From UBA7803 sp041395905 (GTDB lineage Bacteria; Pseudomonadota; Gammaproteobacteria; Pseudomonadales; Azotimanducaceae), in NCBI GenBank assembly GCA_041395905.1, contig JAWKZP010000015.1, forward strand, positions 79,800 through 143,799: a DNA stretch of 64,000 nt. The letters are read 5' to 3'. The notes beneath the pieces were generated by a model. That model saw only the letters and a program-made list of their open reading frames with translations, searched no databases and was not told the origin of the DNA. Positions 59,845 through 64,000 of this stretch are shown here, piece after piece. Numbering within the stretch: the stretch's first letter is position 1; each line of letters begins with the position of its first letter. The translations under genes were made by a program, and so were the position numbers.

Positions 59845-62679
59845 TCAAGCGCCCTCCGGGTGACCGACGCGAAGCAATAACACGGCGTTGAGATCCGGCG
59901 TACAGATCTCCGCGTCCGCCAGCGATGCCATACGAGCCTGGTGTTCGGCTTCGAGCCGCCTGCGCCGGTGCTCCCTAACCGCGGGTAACCCGATACGACC
60001 TATCGCCTGGTAACGTGCCTCGTGAGCGTATCGCGCGCGATCACGTTCCTCAGCGAGCCAAGTGCGGTGCTCTCCCAGCAGTTCTGTAAAGAGTCTTTCC
60101 CCTTGCGTCTTGGCCGCGGCCAGCGATGCTTCGAAGCTAACCAAGGCGTTCTCCACGTCGACGTCCGGCGCGAGGGACACAGACTCGGTCAACAGCAAAT
60201 CCCAGATTCGCTTGGCGGTCGGCACAAAGGTACGGCCATCCTCGGTGACAAAGATGGGCAGGAATCGCCGCCGACTGAAATTCTCGGATAGGTGGGACGC
60301 ACTCAGGCTGATCTCCCACAGTGACCACACCCCGCGCACTGTATCGGGTAAACCCGTAACCGCCGCGGCAGCCAAAGGCTGTCCAGCTACGTATCGCGGT
60401 AATTCACTGATCACCGCGCGTGCGCGTGGGTCCTCCAGTGTGATCCACTCCAATTCTGGGCTCTGTTCCGCAGTGCGCGCGTCGAAGCAGACACGGGGTG
60501 ATTCGCTTCCATCAATCCACCTAACGCGCCATGCGTCGCCAACTCTCTCAGCTGCTCCACCGCGTGCTGGCAATCCTGTGGTGATAGCACGCTCGAGCCA
60601 GTACTGCGCCGGATGATCGCGCCACTTGCGGGCATCGTCCGCTTCAGGGGTATGCTCCTCCGCCAGCAGGTCGGCGTCCTGGCGGTGCGCCGCCACTCTC
60701 TGCCGTACCTGATCGATGACCACATCGCACTCCCTGTCGATTGACCCAGGGTCCTGCAGCCCCTGCACGAACAATTCGTCGAAGATCGGCTCTACCTCGG
60801 CCGAGTCCATCACATCGGCCGCCTTGTCGACGCCGAACTCTTGCGCGATGACGGCAAGCTTCGCCTCCAACACCTCGCGCACCCGGTGTTCGACCGTGTC
60901 TTCCAGCACGAAGTTGATGGCTCGTACAACATGCGGCTGGCCGATGCGATCCACGCGGCCAATACGCTGCTCTACCCGCATGGGGTTCCATGGCATATCG
61001 AAGTTGACGATAACGTGACAGAACTGCAGATTCAGGCCCTCGCCACCTGCGTCTGTGGAGATAAGTACTCGCACGTCACGTGAAAAGGCCTGTTGCGCAC
61101 GCGTACGAGCGTCGAGATCCATTCCGCCATTGAGCAACGCAATGGAAAAGCCCCGGCTTTCAAGGAACTCCGCCAGCATGGCCTGCGTCGGTACGAACTC
61201 GGTGAAGACCAGCACCTTGAGTTTTGGATCGTTCTCTTCCTGCTGAAGCTTGTAGATCAGCTCGAGCAGGGCCTCCGCCTTGGCATCTGTTCCCTGGCGT
61301 TCCGTCTCAATCGCAAGATCTAGCAGAAGCCCGACCTCAGCATTCTCGCGCTCCCAGCCGCTACCCTGGATCACCACGTCGAGCTGTGCTTGACCGTCGA
61401 GTTCAGTCCATTCGTCCAACTCGGGTCCATCGAAGAGCTGCGCCTGCGCCTGTGGGGTCTCCAGCAAAGCCCGGCGCCTCTCCAGGGTCGTGCGGATGGC
61501 GGCTGTGCTAGAAGTAACCAGCCGCTGCATCAGGATCATCAGAAATCCGATATGGCGCTGCTTGGCAGCCATTGCCTGGTTGTAACCATGACGCACATAG
61601 TCAGTCACAGCCTCATACAGTCTTTGCTGGGCGGCATGGCGCTCCTGCCATGCTACCGCCTGCAGCCGTGTCGTCCGCGGCTTGAACAGCGGCTGCCCCT
61701 CGGCATCAATGGCGGCCCGTTTCTCCGTGCGGATTACGAACGGGCGCACCCGTTCATGGTTGATGCTGCCTTCGTCCGGAAATACTTCCCGGTCCAGCAA
61801 CTGCATCAACCGCATGAACTGGTCGGTCTTGCCCTGGTGAGGGGTGGCGGATAGCAACAGCAGATATGGCGCGGCCTCTGCAAGTGCGGCACCCAGCTTG
61901 TAGCGGGCGACCTGCTCAGTGCTACCGCCAAGCCGATGCGATTCGTCGATGATCACGAGATCCCAGGAGGCCGATATGAGGTCTTCGAAGCGTTCGCGGT
62001 TGTAGGTGGCCAGCTGCTCCACGCTCCACCCTCGCCGGCCGTCAATTGGCTTCACCGAGTCTAGCGAGCAAATCACCTGGTCATGCATACGCCACAGGCT
62101 TTCGTCGCCCTCGGAAGTTGGGAGAGCGCCGTTATCGCGCCACTGGCGAAAAGCAGCCAGTTCGGATGTCTCGATGAACCGGAAGTGCTCCCCGAAATGC
62201 AGACGCATTTCGGCCTGCCACTGGCGCACCAAGCCTTTCGGCGCTACGACCAGCACTCGCCGCGCCATACCGCGAAGCTTCAATTCGCGCAGAATCAGCC
62301 CAGCCTCGATGGTCTTTCCCAAGCCGACCTCGTCTGCCAGCAAGTAGCGGATCCGGTCGCGGCTCATCGCACGATTCAGCGCATAGAGCTGATGCGGCAG
62401 CGGCACCACGCTCGACTGGATCGGTGCCAGAAGCAGGTTGTCCTCGAGCGCGTCAAGAAGCTTTGCCGTCGCCGCCGTGTGCAGGATCTGCTCCACAGTC
62501 GGCCGAACAGCGGAAAGCTCGCCGAGATCCTGGGCGCGGGCGCGAACCACAGCGTCCTTGCCGGGTAGCCAGACCCGGTAGGCCGTCTCGCCCCAGACAT
62601 CCTGCCGGTCGATCACCCGGCAGGGTGAGGACTGCCGGGCATGCCAGCACCAGTCGCCAATGCCGAAGCCGCCGCTCAT
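59845..62679 (-). CDS. SNF2/RapA-type DEAD/DEAH helicase (BrxHII-like)
   Basis: The 944-residue ATPase has all superfamily 2 motifs: LLADEVGLGKTIEAGL (I), VLVVAPKGLVRQW (Ia), VIIDESHRLGG (II), LLLSATPHQGKTDQ (III), VLVFTEFVPTQ, ISTDAGGEGLNLQF (V) and EQRIGRVDRIGQPH (VI), in the RapA/HepA-like arrangement. A small N-terminal domain and a 300-residue C-terminal region flank them. In BREX type 3 a helicase of this kind (brxHII) precedes pglZ. DISARM DrmD is an alternative relative, but pglZ next door favours BREX. ATG 62679 overlaps the upstream stop (ATGA). Confidence 0.85.
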   Translation of the reverse strand: MSGGFGIGDWCWHARQSSPCRVIDRQDVWGETAYRVWLPGKDAVVRARAQDLGELSAVRPTVEQILHTAATAKLLDALEDNLLLAPIQSSVVPLPHQLYALNRAMSRDRIRYLLADEVGLGKTIEAGLILRELKLRGMARRVLVVAPKGLVRQWQAEMRLHFGEHFRFIETSELAAFRQWRDNGALPTSEGDESLWRMHDQVICSLDSVKPIDGRRGWSVEQLATYNRERFEDLISASWDLVIIDESHRLGGSTEQVARYKLGAALAEAAPYLLLLSATPHQGKTDQFMRLMQLLDREVFPDEGSINHERVRPFVIRTEKRAAIDAEGQPLFKPRTTRLQAVAWQERHAAQQRLYEAVTDYVRHGYNQAMAAKQRHIGFLMILMQRLVTSSTAAIRTTLERRRALLETPQAQAQLFDGPELDEWTELDGQAQLDVVIQGSGWERENAEVGLLLDLAIETERQGTDAKAEALLELIYKLQQEENDPKLKVLVFTEFVPTQAMLAEFLESRGFSIALLNGGMDLDARTRAQQAFSRDVRVLISTDAGGEGLNLQFCHVIVNFDMPWNPMRVEQRIGRVDRIGQPHVVRAINFVLEDTVEHRVREVLEAKLAVIAQEFGVDKAADVMDSAEVEPIFDELFVQGLQDPGSIDRECDVVIDQVRQRVAAHRQDADLLAEEHTPEADDARKWRDHPAQYWLERAITTGLPARGGAAERVGDAWRVRWIDGSESPRVCFDARTAEQSPELEWITLEDPRARAVISELPRYVAGQPLAAAAVTGLPDTVRGVWSLWEISLSASHLSENFSRRRFLPIFVTEDGRTFVPTAKRIWDLLLTESVSLAPDVDVENALVSFEASLAAAKTQGERLFTELLGEHRTWLAEERDRARYAHEARYQAIGRIGLPAVREHRRRRLEAEHQARMASLADAEICTPDLNAVLLLRVGHPEGA

Positions 62680-64000
62680 GCGCCCGCCCGCTTGAGTGAC
62701 GTGCGCCCCAATTCAGTCAAGCGGTACCGCTGCTTGCTGCTCCGGGGCTTATCAGGGATCGTCATCTCTAGGACACCCGCATCCAGGGCCGGCTGGAGGT
62801 AGGCATCGCCGAAGTGCTTCCGGTCCTTTAGCCCGACGGCCTCCATCAGCTCCTGGCGCGCCATCTCCCCGGACACCTTCGCTAGGAGTGCCAGGACTTG
62901 GGGGGAGACTTGCGGGGTCACTTGGGGGGTCACATGAGGGGCGACTTGCGGGGCGGCTTGCACGGCCGCTCGGGTAAATCGCTCCCCCAGGGCAGCCGGA
63001 ACCTCGAACAGGGTCTCACCGACCGGCTGGAGCAACTGCTGCCGGATCAGCGCCTCGGCGACCTGCCGGGCCTGCTGAGTCGTGCTGATCCCGAGCCCGC
63101 GAATGTCTGTCAGACTGATACGTTCGCCATGCTGTTGTCCCAGGGCTAATGCGAGGACGTCGGCTTGCTCCCGCGTCAGATTGACGCCAATGATTTCACG
63201 GAACCGTTGCATCTCTTCGGTCGCCAGCGGGGAGTTGAGCAACACAAGCTCGAACTCCTTGCGCGCCTTGTCATTTCTCAACTGCGGCGGTACGCGCCCG
63301 AGGTCGTGCCAATTGCGGAAGATGGCACGGATACCCGTCCCAGCCTGATCGGACAAGCCAATCCTGCGAAATGCCTTCACGATGGACGGGTTGCGCACCT
63401 CCTTCTCGGTGGGGTCAAGCAGCTCAGCTTCCGTGGCGAAGGCATCGCCAGGGTTCCAGAAGATTGTGCGATCGGTGAACAGGCGGATCGATGCCTTGCG
63501 ACCATGGTCGCCGTAATCCTGATGAATCAGCAGGTTGATCGCTGCTTCGCGGAATGCCACATAATCAGGAGGGTCGTCATTTCGACGCAGGGTGGCGGGA
63601 TCGAGCGAGAATGGATGCTCGGCAATGCGCATGTAGCGCGCGACCAAGCCCTGCCAGGTCTGGAAAATGTTCTCCTCGAATACGTAGCGGTCGTGCCAGC
63701 GCTGTTCCGCCGACCACTCGTCGAAGGGCGTGTCGATACGCTGATAGTCCAGAACCGGCCGCGGGAGGATCTGCCGCACGAAGCGGCCTTCTCCGAACAG
63801 CAAGACACCCGCACGAGTGGGTAGCATCTCGCCGGATCTCTCTACGATGAAGTTCCAGTTGAGTAAAAATTCAATCGGGTCAGAGATCTCCGGGTGCTCC
63901 GGATTGCGGCGTGCAAACTGCGTCTGATACCACTTGACCGTCTTCAGATCGAAACACTGCACCACTGGAATGTCGGAAAGCGCGACGCCGTCAAAGCGAT
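62676..64000 (-). CDS. ATP-binding AlbA/RecG-C-like regulator with winged helices, N-terminus cut by window
   Basis: At least 441 codons are open to the window edge, so the true start lies beyond 64000. The visible part contains GMLPTRAGVLLFGEGRFV-like linker, a GHKL-type ATP-binding segment (FREAAINLLIHQDYG, TIFWNPGDAF, RNPSIVKAFRRIGLSDQAGTG) and C-terminal winged helices. This is the layout of Schlafen/AlbA_2 proteins annotated as RecG C-terminal-like transcription regulators. The Pro-Gln-Val repeat joins the winged helices. Such proteins appear as accessories in defence islands. It overlaps the helicase gene by four bases. Confidence 0.8.
   Translation of the reverse strand, partial: RFDGVALSDIPVVQCFDLKTVKWYQTQFARRNPEHPEISDPIEFLLNWNFIVERSGEMLPTRAGVLLFGEGRFVRQILPRPVLDYQRIDTPFDEWSAEQRWHDRYVFEENIFQTWQGLVARYMRIAEHPFSLDPATLRRNDDPPDYVAFREAAINLLIHQDYGDHGRKASIRLFTDRTIFWNPGDAFATEAELLDPTEKEVRNPSIVKAFRRIGLSDQAGTGIRAIFRNWHDLGRVPPQLRNDKARKEFELVLLNSPLATEEMQRFREIIGVNLTREQADVLALALGQQHGERISLTDIRGLGISTTQQARQVAEALIRQQLLQPVGETLFEVPAALGERFTRAAVQAAPQVAPHVTPQVTPQVSPQVLALLAKVSGEMARQELMEAVGLKDRKHFGDAYLQPALDAGVLEMTIPDKPRSSKQRYRLTELGRTSLKRAGA
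62895..62954 (-). repeat. Five-copy 12-bp coding repeat (x-Pro-Gln-Val)
   Basis: Inside the ATP-binding regulator five consecutive 12-base units encode APQV, APHV, TPQV, TPQV, SPQV. This is a hypervariable-looking linker before the last winged helix; copy number may vary by slippage without changing frame, since units are multiples of three. Confidence 0.85.

Larger units (their letters stand above)
55227..64000. mobile_element. Genomic island inserted at ssrA (right end beyond window)
   Basis: The island begins at the ssrA 3' end, with a P4-type integrase reading away from ssrA and an AlpA-like regulator, then the opposing four-gene defence-like operon. Its DNA is visibly less GC-extreme than the flanking chromosome. 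The other att copy must lie past 64000. Confidence 0.7.

Noticed and set aside
62895..62954. Regular repeats that could suggest a CRISPR array
   Set aside because: Units are only 12 bases, contiguous and in frame with a protein; no spacers. No CRISPR array was seen anywhere.
57120..64000. DISARM system
   Set aside because: An SNF2 helicase is shared with DISARM, but DrmA, DrmB and DrmC are not seen and PglZ belongs to BREX-like systems.

Overview
The window is chromosomal DNA from a GC-rich gammaproteobacterium. The blocks orn-queG-nnr-tsaE-amiB-mutL-miaA-hfq-hflX-hflK-hflC-hisZ-purA, nrdR-ribD-nusB-thiL-pgpA, rpsF-rpsR-rplI-dnaB and ispA-xseB-pomA-pomB follow gammaproteobacterial order. The tmRNA tag reads ANDENYALAA. 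The flagellar stator genes are of the sodium-driven PomA/PomB kind, which hints at a marine or saline lineage; I cannot name the genus. Start codons are unusually often GTG or TTG.

Layout. 1-15.4 kb: rhodanese, orn/queG, then a long same-strand run for NAD(P)HX repair, tRNA modification, cell separation, mismatch repair, RNA chaperoning, ribosome rescue and membrane proteolysis control, ending in hisZ, purA and a Trm112-like gene. 15.4-27.4 kb: folE2, a FabH-like synthase, a SulP transporter, an ECF42-type sigma factor with its DGPF partner, exonuclease III, and less conserved genes (propeller protein, erythromycin-esterase-like, S1P-lyase-like, LiaF-like, dienelactone hydrolase). 27.4-36.2 kb: tRNA-Leu(CAG) head-to-head with rnr, then rlmB, rpsF-rpsR-rplI, dnaB carrying an in-frame 421-residue intein, and radA. 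36.2-44.1 kb: tandem GST-like protein, M28 peptidase, PaiB-like protein, double CMD protein, acyl-CoA dehydrogenase and ettA. 44.1-54.7 kb: a 157-bp palindromic repeat element, glyA, the nrdR-ribD-nusB-thiL-pgpA run (without the usual ribE/ribBA/ribH), a retropepsin, ispA-xseB divergent from pomAB, and a Sel1-repeat protein.

54.8-64 kb: ssrA (tmRNA), whose 3' end is the apparent insertion site of a genomic island. The island starts with a P4-type integrase preceded by four copies of an 8-bp iteron, then an AlpA-like regulator, then an opposing operon whose genes overlap or nearly touch: an ATP-binding regulator (cut by the window end), an SNF2/RapA-type helicase, a PglZ phosphatase-domain protein and a 243-residue partner. 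Helicase-PglZ-small protein matches the distal half of a BREX type 3 phage-defence operon; the BrxC/PglX genes would lie past 64000. The island is the best candidate for an interesting system.

Four single-base disruptions (ettA, glyA, integrase and probably the M28 peptidase start) are each repaired by adding one base. Since ettA and glyA are housekeeping genes, deletion-type assembly error is the simplest explanation, and these genes should not be treated as truly dead.
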